Assembly (NCBI GenBank): GCA_900752785.1
Contig: CAADWP010000007.1
Coordinates: 1 to 5,726 of the forward strand
DNA length: 5,726 nucleotides
Origin: an uncultured Ruminococcus sp.
Lineage (GTDB): Bacteria; Bacillota; Clostridia; Oscillospirales; Ruminococcaceae
Reading direction: 5' to 3'
Under the pieces are notes generated by a model that was given only the letters and a program-made list of their open reading frames with translations, ran no database searches and was not told where the DNA came from. The translations under genes and the position numbers were made by a program. The stretch's first letter is position 1, and each line of letters starts with the position of its first letter. Of the stretch, positions 1-5,258 are shown piece after piece.

Positions 1-124
1 ATTTTCATGCTGAACTTCGTCAAAAGTCCTTGCAATACGTCAGTATTCCTGCGTACTTTTTCCTTGTCAGCATAAAAATTATGATTAAAAATCTGCACAC
101 ATAAAGATACTAAACAGGCTCTAA
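1..124. repeat. Divergent copy of a palindromic MITE-like element, cut by the window start
   Basis: This non-coding stretch is related to the complete element at 1329-1491, in inverted orientation. Positions 76-100 match the reverse complement of 1351-1375 at 21 of 25 bases without a gap. The match continues without a gap to a shared end, ACAGGCTCTAA here and ACAGGTTCTAA there. Both copies have the same central hairpin: here AATAC (34-38), loop GTCA, GTATT (43-47), enclosed by AAAAG (22-26) and CTTTT (56-60). An outer stem pairs positions 1-13 with 67-79 at 12 of 13 bases, using the core ATGCTGA/TCAGCAT. The left end lies outside the window, so the full length and any target duplication cannot be seen. 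No protein is encoded. Relatedness is read directly from the sequence; that it moves is inferred. Confidence 0.7.
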
Positions 125-170
125 CATTTTTTCATTGGCAGTCAAGAAATTCCATAAATCTCATTAACTG

Positions 171-198
171 TTAAAAGGGAGACAATGTCCCCCTTTAA
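171..198 (-). terminator. Terminator-like hairpin after the TPR gene
   Basis: An imperfect inverted repeat lies just past the stop codon of the leftward TPR gene. GAC (181-183) pairs with GTC (187-189), GGG (177-179) with CCC (191-193), and an outer A/T-rich stem with 194-198, leaving one mismatch and one bulged A. On the minus strand the 3' arm ends in TTTT, but no longer U-run follows, so it is a weak intrinsic terminator at best. Positions 125-170 show nothing else. Confidence 0.45.
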
Positions 199-200
199 CA

Positions 201-1289
201 TCAATTATTATTTTCGGGAGCTTTGGCGTTTCGTCCCGATACAGCGTCAATTTCAGAATTCGTCTGCGGCACGATCCTTGCAGACTGTGGATCGTATTTC
301 AGTATAAGCTCCTTTACTTTCTCGTCAAGGGTGAGATTATAGGTTATTTTCATAGCCTGCACTGCATTGTAAATATCTTCCCTGTTCAGACAATCGGCTG
401 CAAGCTGTGCAGCAACCGAAATAACATCCTGATTCGGACCATACTCGATATCATACTTCTTCATAGTTTCAAGAATCTTTTCATGACTCGGACGAACCGC
501 AGGTTTTCCCATAAGGTCGGAGGCGTGACGAATTTCATGAGGAATTGCCGGATTTGGGTAAAACATAGCACTTGCAGTATAAAAGATTATAGCGTCCTCA
601 AACTCTCCCGCGTCTACAAGGATATATCCTACATTGGCATAACAACGGGCAATAGCCATCGGAGAGGAAGCTACTCTGAGAGTTTCCCTTGTAATCTCAA
701 ACAGCTTCTTACGGTTTCCCAAAAGCTTATACACCTCGGCAAGCTCAAATTTCGGACCGCAGTCAACGGGATTGAAGCTCATTGCCGCTTCAAGCACAGG
801 TATAGCGTCAAGAGGCGAGCCTGTTTCAATAAGAACATAGGCATACGTGGTTATATATGAAGCAAAATCAAACGGTGTACGGGTAAGCACCTTATTATAT
901 TCATGATAAAATTGGCAAAGATTGTCTTCAAAGGGATTTCTGAGTGAAACGAACTTTGCTTTTTCAGATTCTTTAAATTCTACGATGATCTTTTTATAAA
1001 GCCTTTCTGCAAGAGGTTTAGCCTCAACGATCTTATGCTCGCTGATAAGCTGATTTATCTGACGGTACATTTCATCAAGTCTTACGCCGTCAATATGAGT
1101 AATGCGCTCTATCTCCTCTTTCTTTTCGGGAGACATATTTTCAAGAAGCAATTCTCCGGCAGCCTTGATACCGTCTTCGTTTCCTTCTTTAGCATAACGC
1201 TCTGCTTCATCGCGCAGAATATTTTCATTTTCCTCTCGTGAATCGCCAAGCTTTCCCCTAAGCTCATCAAGAATTTCGTTATATGTCAT
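201..1289 (-). CDS. Tetratricopeptide-repeat (TPR) protein
   Basis: This gene encodes a 362-residue soluble protein of unknown specific role. Helical TPR-type repeats occupy about residues 142-175 (centred on YAYVLIETGSPLDAIPVLEA), 176-207 (ELAEVYKLLGNRKKLFEIT) and 211-244 (CYANVGYILVDAGEFEDAI), with the usual small and aromatic residues at helix contacts and Pro near the ends. The first 60 residues are charged and probably coiled, and the C-terminal tail is short and polar. No signal peptide or membrane segment is seen. TPRs normally form protein-binding scaffolds, so a partner-binding role is inferred. The ATG at 1289 is chosen because GAGGA lies 7 nt upstream. The same frame stays open to 1406, but that extension is translated from the repeat element and is probably not protein. 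The upstream neighbour is the 710-residue disordered protein on the same strand, 275 bp away. I found no convincing promoter of its own. Confidence 0.88.
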   Translation of the reverse strand: MTYNEILDELRGKLGDSREENENILRDEAERYAKEGNEDGIKAAGELLLENMSPEKKEEIERITHIDGVRLDEMYRQINQLISEHKIVEAKPLAERLYKKIIVEFKESEKAKFVSLRNPFEDNLCQFYHEYNKVLTRTPFDFASYITTYAYVLIETGSPLDAIPVLEAAMSFNPVDCGPKFELAEVYKLLGNRKKLFEITRETLRVASSPMAIARCYANVGYILVDAGEFEDAIIFYTASAMFYPNPAIPHEIRHASDLMGKPAVRPSHEKILETMKKYDIEYGPNQDVISVAAQLAADCLNREDIYNAVQAMKITYNLTLDEKVKELILKYDPQSARIVPQTNSEIDAVSGRNAKAPENNN

Positions 1290-1296
1290 TGTATAT

Positions 1297-1301
1297 TCCT
1301 C
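1297..1301 (-). promoter_or_regulatory. Ribosome binding site that fixes the TPR gene start
   Basis: GAGGA on the minus strand sits 7 nt before the ATG at 1289. It supports the 362-residue form over the longer 401-residue reading from 1406, whose start codon lies inside the hairpin of the repeat element. Confidence 0.75.
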
Positions 1302-1328
1302 GTTTCGTTTATTTCCAAAATGCCGTTT

Positions 1329-1491
1329 AGAACCTGTCTTCATAAGATTCGTGTGCGGATTTTCGAGCATAATTTTGTCGAGTGCAAGGCGAAAAAGTGA
1401 AAGCATACTTTCGTATGGTAAGCTTTTTCAACGCAGCAATCGGCAAAGTTTGCTGAAAAGACGTACGCTATACCTTGTGAAGACAGGTTCT
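1329..1491. mobile_element. Complete palindromic MITE-like element, 163 bp
   Basis: The ends are perfect 14-bp inverted repeats, AGAACCTGTCTTCA (1329-1342) and TGAAGACAGGTTCT (1478-1491). TA occurs at both borders (1328-1329 and 1492-1493), compatible with a TA target duplication. The inversion continues inward imperfectly. Left-arm blocks CTTCATAAG, TTTTCGAGCA and AATTTTGTCGA have counterparts CTTCACAAG, TTTTCAGCA and AACTTTGCCGA in the reverse-complemented right arm, with several T/C differences that G-U pairing would tolerate in RNA. At the centre, GAAAAAG (1391-1397) pairs with CTTTTTC (1423-1429), and CATAC (1404-1408), loop TTTC, pairs with GTATG (1413-1417). The whole element can therefore fold into one long hairpin. 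It encodes no transposase, so if mobile it depends on one elsewhere. It lies between two leftward genes, ending 39 bp before the TPR start codon. A REP/ERIC-like RNA or mRNA-stability element is an alternative. Confidence 0.75.
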
Positions 1492-1509
1492 TAAACCTGT
1501 ACGCATAAA

Positions 1510-1553
1510 ATGCTAAGCACGTCTTTCGGCACGGTCTGTGTGCTGTACTGCAT
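1510..1553 (-). terminator. Possible terminator after the 710-residue protein gene
   Basis: Just past the stop of the leftward gene, AGCAC (1516-1520) pairs with GTGCT (1540-1544) and ATGC (1510-1513) with GCAT (1550-1553) across small internal loops. On the minus strand the last arm runs into ATTTTATG, a short U-tract. The apical loop is large, so termination may be partial and allow read-through into the TPR gene. Confidence 0.3.
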
Positions 1554-1564
1554 CAATTAATCTA

Positions 1565-3697
1565 TTATAAGCCCCTCTTTGCCATATCCTTCTTGAATTT
1601 GGCGTCAATTTTATCCTGCTTTTTCTTTGCCTTTAGCTCTGATTTTGACATAAAGCGGATATCTTCCTCTGCCGGACGATCAGAAGGTTTTGAAGTCGAA
1701 GCAGGTTTTCTTGCAGGCTGTGATGACGACTTATATTCTTCATATACAGGAACTGCTTTCTTTGCGGCAGATTGCTGCTGTTTGTTAGAGGCAGAGCCTG
1801 TATCGATCTGTGAAAGAACGTCCTCTATAGATGTAAGCATAGGAGCATTTACCTGCATACCCTGTGTTTCAATAAGATTCTTGTTTGCATAACCCTTGGA
1901 GTTTGCAATAGCCTGCACAAAAGCTTTTGAAGTAGGCTTTGTATGATCGTTCACGGCTATCTTTGAGATATTTGCCGTTGGAACGGTATATCCGTTTGGG
2001 ACAACAGGCGTCGGCTGTACAGGTACAGACTGAACAGGTGCGGGTTGAACCGGTACAGGCTGAACAGGAGCAGGCTGTACGGGTGCCGGCTGTATAGGAG
2101 CAGGCTGAACCGGAACAGGCTGCACGGGCGCTGGCTGCTGAAAAGCATTATTTGCAGCATTAAGCGGCGTAAGGATCGGCTGACCGTTTGCGTCATAGCC
2201 TGTCATCTGCATCTGTACATATGTATAAACAGGCTGACCATTCACATCAAGTCCCGTAAACTGAGGAACATTTACAATCTGAGGCTGAATCGGTGCAGGC
2301 TGTATGGGTTTAACAGGCTGCTCAAAGGGCTGTGACGATGAAGGAGTTGTTGTAATATTACCCGAGCTGTAACTATGCATATTTGTCACACTTCCATTAT
2401 TATTTTGCACCGGTGCTTCATTAATAGCTGATGATTCAGGAGTCGGAACAGGTGTTGGCATAGGAGTATCTTCCGAAACCAATTCTTGCTTTGGAGCAGT
2501 AAACTTATTAAACAGTGAGGCTATTTCCTCCTCCGCATCTTCTATGCTGTCAAATACGGGAGCTGCCGTTTCCATAGGCGCTGTTATATCGTCGAGTACG
2601 GGAGCTGCCGTCTCCATGGGCGCTGTTACATCATCAAGTACAGGAGAAGAAACATTATCAGAAATTGACGATGCCGAAGAAGCTATTGAATCCGGAATTG
2701 AAAGTTCATCCATCTCAGCAGGACCTTCAGGCTGCGGCTCATCAATCCCTTCAAAGCCGAATATCTGATTCGCTACCAAGTTCCATTCTGAAATGCTTGA
2801 AAGATCTATCTCAGCTTCCTCTTCCTCATCAATCTGAGCCTCAGAAGCTTCGGGTTTAACATCAGTAACTTCGCTGTCTTCAATGTCAATAACAGAGGAA
2901 TCGTTGCTATACGGACTTTCCGCATATGTATTTTCAATAACATCGGATTCTCCCGACAATACATCTGTTGTATCAGCAAAAGAAATATCGTCCATTTCGC
3001 CGTTTTCATATTTATCAGATTCATCATTCTGCGTCTGATTTACGGGAGCAGGGATTGCAAACTGAGCAAGAAAATCGTCCTGAGCATTATTTTTATCGCC
3101 TGACGATGAATCCTCCTCTTCTTCCTCCGGCTTTTGAATAGCAAACTGAGCGAGGAAATCATCCTGAATGTTATTACTTGATGATTCAGGTTCTTCCTCC
3201 TTTGGAACGTTTATGGCAAATTGAGCAAGACTGCTGTCGATAGCCACATTCGTTCCGGCAATAGTCTTGGGTTTTTCCTCAGGCGCAGTCACGGGTATCG
3301 TATCTTCGGAAGGCGCAGCAGACGCAGGTTCAGTTACAGTCGGAGCGGCAGGTCTTACAGGCTCGCGAACAGGCTTTTCCTGCTGCTGACCGGTAATTTT
3401 TGCAACTGTATTACCGAGAGGTACAATAGCCTCGTCTTCAATACCTCTTTTTGCTCTCATTTTTTCTTCCTTAAGAAGCTTGCTCATTTCCTTTTTATCA
3501 GATCTTATCATCTTCTTCGCAAGAGCCGACTTGCATTTTTCACAGGTAATTTCTTTCAGATCCGTCATTTTACTGCCGCGGCGGTATTTTGTAACATTCT
3601 CCGGCTTTATAAGGCTTATGCCGCATCCGGTTCTTTTATCATTATCGGTGCCGTGGACATCATCATTGAATGTAGACGTAACAAGTGTTATATCCAT
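1565..3697 (-). CDS. Large disordered repeat protein with N-terminal Cys/His (zinc-like) motif
   Basis: This gene encodes 710 residues; I do not recognise a named family. Residues 12-60 carry H15, C25-G26 and T51-C52-x2-C55. This spacing resembles small zinc-binding modules written H...CG...(V/I)TCxxC, so zinc binding is inferred. A basic, probably helical stretch follows (61-85). Residues 105-455 are acidic and Ser/Pro/Glu-rich, with three copies of LAQFAI (157-162, 182-187, 210-215) and a 14-residue tandem repeat PVLDD(V/I)TAPMETA (351-378). Residues 456-570 are Pro/Gln-rich, with two TG-D-NGQP motifs (481-489, 499-507) and nine five-residue units of type QPAPV (521-565). A more ordered segment (585-632) and a very basic tail (683-710) end the protein. 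There is no signal peptide or membrane segment, so it is probably a cytoplasmic scaffold or nucleic-acid-associated protein, though this is inference. The start has GGAG 6 nt upstream and a strong promoter further up. Confidence 0.85.
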   Translation of the reverse strand: MDITLVTSTFNDDVHGTDNDKRTGCGISLIKPENVTKYRRGSKMTDLKEITCEKCKSALAKKMIRSDKKEMSKLLKEEKMRAKRGIEDEAIVPLGNTVAKITGQQQEKPVREPVRPAAPTVTEPASAAPSEDTIPVTAPEEKPKTIAGTNVAIDSSLAQFAINVPKEEEPESSSNNIQDDFLAQFAIQKPEEEEEDSSSGDKNNAQDDFLAQFAIPAPVNQTQNDESDKYENGEMDDISFADTTDVLSGESDVIENTYAESPYSNDSSVIDIEDSEVTDVKPEASEAQIDEEEEAEIDLSSISEWNLVANQIFGFEGIDEPQPEGPAEMDELSIPDSIASSASSISDNVSSPVLDDVTAPMETAAPVLDDITAPMETAAPVFDSIEDAEEEIASLFNKFTAPKQELVSEDTPMPTPVPTPESSAINEAPVQNNNGSVTNMHSYSSGNITTTPSSSQPFEQPVKPIQPAPIQPQIVNVPQFTGLDVNGQPVYTYVQMQMTGYDANGQPILTPLNAANNAFQQPAPVQPVPVQPAPIQPAPVQPAPVQPVPVQPAPVQSVPVQPTPVVPNGYTVPTANISKIAVNDHTKPTSKAFVQAIANSKGYANKNLIETQGMQVNAPMLTSIEDVLSQIDTGSASNKQQQSAAKKAVPVYEEYKSSSQPARKPASTSKPSDRPAEEDIRFMSKSELKAKKKQDKIDAKFKKDMAKRGL
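2003..2137 (-). repeat. Nine tandem 15-bp units encoding QPAPV-type repeats
   Basis: Nine five-codon units lie inside the 710-residue gene (residues 521-565). They read QP(A/V/T)P(V/I), with one QSVPV. Codons vary between units, so the array is not freshly expanded. The peptide should form an extended polyproline-like rod or linker, and copy number may vary between strains. Confidence 0.85.
2564..2647 (-). repeat. Two tandem 42-bp units encoding a 14-residue repeat
   Basis: Residues 351-364 and 365-378 of the 710-residue protein are near-identical copies of (S/A)PVLDD(V/I)TAPMETA. A decayed third unit starts APVFDSIEDA at residue 379. The DNA copies are also close, which points to a fairly recent duplication. 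Confidence 0.85.
3053..3235 (-). repeat. Three spaced LAQFAI motifs
   Basis: The hexapeptide LAQFAI occurs exactly three times (residues 157-162, 182-187, 210-215), spaced 25 and 28 residues apart. Copies two and three are preceded by QDDF, and each is followed by a Pro and mostly Glu/Ser-rich spacer. An invariant hydrophobic motif set in acidic disordered spacers suggests a docking or self-association peptide rather than random low complexity. Confidence 0.8.
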
Positions 3698-3703
3698 AAT
3701 AAT

Positions 3704-3707
3704 CTCC
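3704..3707 (-). promoter_or_regulatory. Ribosome binding site of the 710-residue protein gene
   Basis: GGAG on the minus strand lies 6 nt before the ATG at 3697. It supports this start over the later in-frame ATG at residue 44, which would lose H15 and C25 of the putative zinc site. Confidence 0.75.
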
Positions 3708-3711
3708 GTTG

Positions 3712-3749
3712 CCGCGCTTTCAGCACGGTTGTCTCTTTACGGCAGAGAC
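3712..3749 (-). promoter_or_regulatory. Two tandem hairpins in the leader of the 710-residue protein gene
   Basis: On the minus-strand RNA, GTCTCT and AGAGAC (3749-3744 and 3736-3731) form a perfect 6-bp stem with a 7-nt loop. CCGTGC and GCGCGG (3728-3723 and 3717-3712) form a second 6-bp stem with one G-U pair and loop TGAAA. The second hairpin ends just before the ribosome binding site. There is no U-run, so they are not terminators. They could protect the mRNA or control translation; no known riboswitch class is recognised. Confidence 0.45.
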
Positions 3750-3835
3750 GCGCCGATTTCACAAAACCCGATCCGCAATGCTGCCATAATTTTTTCAAAG
3801 CAGTCTTTGGGACACGGGAGAATCAATACAATTAC

Positions 3836-3864
3836 ATTATAACTTATGCCGCAAAAAAAATCAA
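3836..3864 (-). promoter_or_regulatory. Sigma-A-type promoter for the leftward genes
   Basis: On the minus strand TTGATT (3864-3859) and a perfect TATAAT (3841-3836) are separated by exactly 17 bp. Transcription would start near 3829, giving a leader of about 130 nt before the ATG at 3697. The TPR gene may share this transcript if RNA polymerase reads through the intergenic hairpin and the repeat element. Confidence 0.75.
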
Positions 3865-3869
3865 CACTT

Positions 3870-4060
3870 TCTTAAAAATTTCATTTGAAAATTATACCCA
3901 GTTTAATTTTTTTGGAGAAAACAACAAATTGTTATTGATTTTTTTGTCAAAAACTTACTACAAACTCTTAAAGAAACTATGAAATAAATTGTATAAATAT
4001 CAATATTATTTATTTTCACTAATACATGCCGCTTTTCGGAAAAATTTTTTCAAAAATTCT
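3870..4060. other. AT-rich divergent intergenic DNA
   Basis: This is the middle of the 544-bp gene-free stretch between the divergent genes. It is very AT-rich with long A- and T-tracts, including GAAAAATTTTTTC (4039-4051), which should bend DNA and may act as an UP element for the rightward promoter. A short perfect inverted repeat, AACAA-A-TTGTT (3923-3933), is a possible operator, but such palindromes arise easily in AT-rich DNA. I see no coding potential or RNA gene here. Confidence 0.5.
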
Positions 4061-4061
4061 C

Positions 4062-4090
4062 TTGCAAAAAAGAAAGAATTGTAGTATTAT
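4062..4090 (+). promoter_or_regulatory. Sigma-A-type promoter for the glycosyltransferase operon
   Basis: TTGCAA (4062-4067) and TATTAT (4085-4090) are 17 bp apart, with A-tracts just upstream. Transcription would start near 4097, leaving a leader of about 145 nt before the GTG at 4242. Confidence 0.7.
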
Positions 4091-4113
4091 TAATAGTGTA
4101 TTGGTAGCCGGAG

Positions 4114-4227
4114 AGTAAGATGTTAACAGCGCCGCAGATTTGCATAAATAAACTGACGCCGCACTGATAACTTACTGCTGTGCTTAATCTGTTATTTTAT
4201 ATGCAGGCGCTCCGCCAAGGGAACGCC
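4114..4227 (+). promoter_or_regulatory. Candidate structured 5' leader of the glycosyltransferase operon
   Basis: A long helix pairs AGTAAG, TTA and CAG (4114-4119, 4123-4125, 4127-4129) with CTG, TAA and CTTACT (4164-4166, 4168-4170, 4171-4176). It is interrupted by a 3-nt bulge and an A-A mismatch. Its inner stem pairs CAG-TTT (4135-4141) with AAA-CTG (4150-4155). A second hairpin, GGCGCTCC (4206-4213) with GGAACGCC (4220-4227), stands just before the ribosome binding site. Other pairings compete: CGGAG (4109-4113) with CTCCG (4210-4214), AGCGCC (4128-4133) with GGCGCT (4206-4211), and CTCC (4210-4213) with the GGAG of the glycosyltransferase site. This suggests a switch-like leader, but I recognise no named riboswitch, and folding was done by eye only. 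Confidence 0.4.
4120..4167 (+). CDS. Possible 15-residue leader peptide (upstream ORF)
   Basis: ATG at 4120 is preceded by GGAG (4110-4113) with ideal 6-nt spacing, and the frame reads MLTAPQICINKLTPH to a TGA at 4165-4167. It lies wholly in the predicted leader of the glycosyltransferase mRNA. Its start codon falls in the bulge of the main leader helix and its stop in the opposite arm, so its translation would melt that helix. No residue is strikingly repeated, so it is not a classical amino-acid attenuator peptide. Short ORFs with a good site can arise by chance; treat as a candidate. Confidence 0.35.
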   Translation: MLTAPQICINKLTPH

Positions 4228-4230
4228 GAA

Positions 4231-4236
4231 GGAGGG
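4231..4236 (+). promoter_or_regulatory. Strong ribosome binding site deciding a GTG start
   Basis: GGAGGG lies 5 nt before the GTG at 4242. No in-frame ATG occurs near the N-terminus, and the family's typical beginning (MKLVSIVVPCYNE) starts exactly here, so GTG is the start. Confidence 0.85.
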
Positions 4237-4241
4237 ATTTT

Positions 4242-5237
4242 GTGAAGCTCGTTTCAATCGTTGTGCCTTGCTACAACGAACAGGAGGTTCTTCCGATGTT
4301 TTATGACGAGATAACAAAGGTTTCCGCACGGATGTCAGACGATTATCCGGAGCTTTCCTTTGAGTTTCTTTTCATTAACGACGGTTCAAAGGATAAAACT
4401 CTTGAGATTCTCCGTTCTCTTTCCGACAAAGACGAGAGAGTAAGATATATTTCATTTTCAAGAAATTTCGGAAAGGAATCCGGTATGTATGCCGGACTGA
4501 AAAATGCGCGCGGCGACTATGTAGTCGTTATGGATGCCGATCTTCAGCATCCGCCGTCGTTTCTGCCGGAAATGTACAGCTATGTGCGCGACGGCGAATA
4601 CGACTGCGCCACCACGAGGCGCGTAAGCAGAAAAGGCGAATCGAAAATACGCTCGTGGTTTGCCAGAAAATTTTATAAGATCATGAACAAGATATCCCAG
4701 ACCGAAATTGTCGACGGTGCGCAGGATTTCCGCTTTATGACAAGACAAATGGTCGACTCTATCCTCGATATGTCGGAATACAACCGCTTTTCCAAGGGTA
4801 TTTTCAGCTGGGTAGGCTTTAATGTACGCTATATCGAATATGAAAATGTAGAAAGACCCGCAGGAACTTCTTCATGGTCGTTTTGGGGATTGTTCAAATA
4901 CTCCCTCGAGGGTATAATCGCATTTTCAACAGCACCGCTCGCGATTTCCTCGCTGCTCGGTATTGTAAGCTGCATAATCGCCTTTGTGCTAATGATAATA
5001 ACCGTTATAAAAACCATTGCCTTTGGCGAGGATGTTGCAGGCTATCCTACCACTATCTGCGTAATTTTCCTGCTCAGCGGTCTCCAGCTTTTCTGTACGG
5101 GGATTCTCGGGCAATATCTTTCAAAGACCTATCTTGAGACAAAACGCCGCCCCATTTATATTGCCAAAGAAACGGACGAGCTTTATCATGAAAGAAAAAA
5201 CAGGGACAAGCAGAATGAAGCTCCCGAAAATAATTGA
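4242..5237 (+). CDS. Polyprenyl-phosphate glycosyltransferase, GT2 family (GtrB/DPM1-like)
   Basis: This 331-residue enzyme most likely transfers a sugar from a nucleotide donor to undecaprenyl phosphate at the inner membrane face, giving a lipid-linked sugar for cell-envelope glycosylation. Family motifs are intact: VPCYNE (8-13), INDGSKD (45-51), the metal-binding DAD in MDADLQHPP (97-105), QDFR (161-164), R182-x2-KG-x3-W190 and RPAGTSSW (205-212). Two membrane segments follow, at about 232-256 and 271-294, then a basic tail, as in GtrB, CsbB and YkcC-type proteins of similar length. The sugar and final acceptor cannot be read from the sequence. It has its own promoter and a possibly regulated leader. 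A WG-repeat membrane protein follows 21 bp downstream, probably in the same operon. No flippase (GtrA-like) or GtrC-type gene is visible next to it. Base use is ordinary and the gene is complete. Confidence 0.92.
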   Translation: MKLVSIVVPCYNEQEVLPMFYDEITKVSARMSDDYPELSFEFLFINDGSKDKTLEILRSLSDKDERVRYISFSRNFGKESGMYAGLKNARGDYVVVMDADLQHPPSFLPEMYSYVRDGEYDCATTRRVSRKGESKIRSWFARKFYKIMNKISQTEIVDGAQDFRFMTRQMVDSILDMSEYNRFSKGIFSWVGFNVRYIEYENVERPAGTSSWSFWGLFKYSLEGIIAFSTAPLAISSLLGIVSCIIAFVLMIITVIKTIAFGEDVAGYPTTICVIFLLSGLQLFCTGILGQYLSKTYLETKRRPIYIAKETDELYHERKNRDKQNEAPENN

Positions 5238-5258
5238 TCCCGTGGAGGCTCGGAGTTC

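Noticed and set aside
483..860. Rightward open frame antisense to the TPR gene
   Set aside because: No domain, no convincing ribosome binding site, and it is fully covered by a gene with recognisable TPR units.
1351..1380. Promoter for the TPR gene inside the repeat element (TATGCT box)
   Set aside because: The nearest TTGCAC lies only 10 bp away from it, so spacing is wrong; no well-spaced pair was found.
1329..1491. Remnant of an insertion sequence with a transposase
   Set aside because: The element is symmetric end to end and has no room for, or trace of, a transposase gene.
2003..2137. CRISPR-like array
   Set aside because: The 15-bp units are contiguous, in frame and lack unique spacers; they encode a proline-rich peptide.
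3891..3896. Second leftward TATAAT box
   Set aside because: No matching -35 box lies 16-18 bp upstream. The TTGACA at 3950-3945 is far too distant, and a better promoter exists at 3836-3864.
3221..3982. Long rightward open frame of 253 codons across the 5' part of the 710-residue gene and the intergenic DNA
   Set aside because: It is antisense to a gene with a good promoter and ribosome binding site. Its product is biased toward Arg, Phe and Ser in the way of antisense shadows, and it runs on into AT-rich non-coding DNA.
4106..4214. Resemblance to a tetrahydrofolate riboswitch (GGAGAGTA near the start, CGCTCC near the end)
   Set aside because: The conserved inner parts of that class are missing and the downstream gene is not a folate gene, so only the closing sequences agree, probably by chance.
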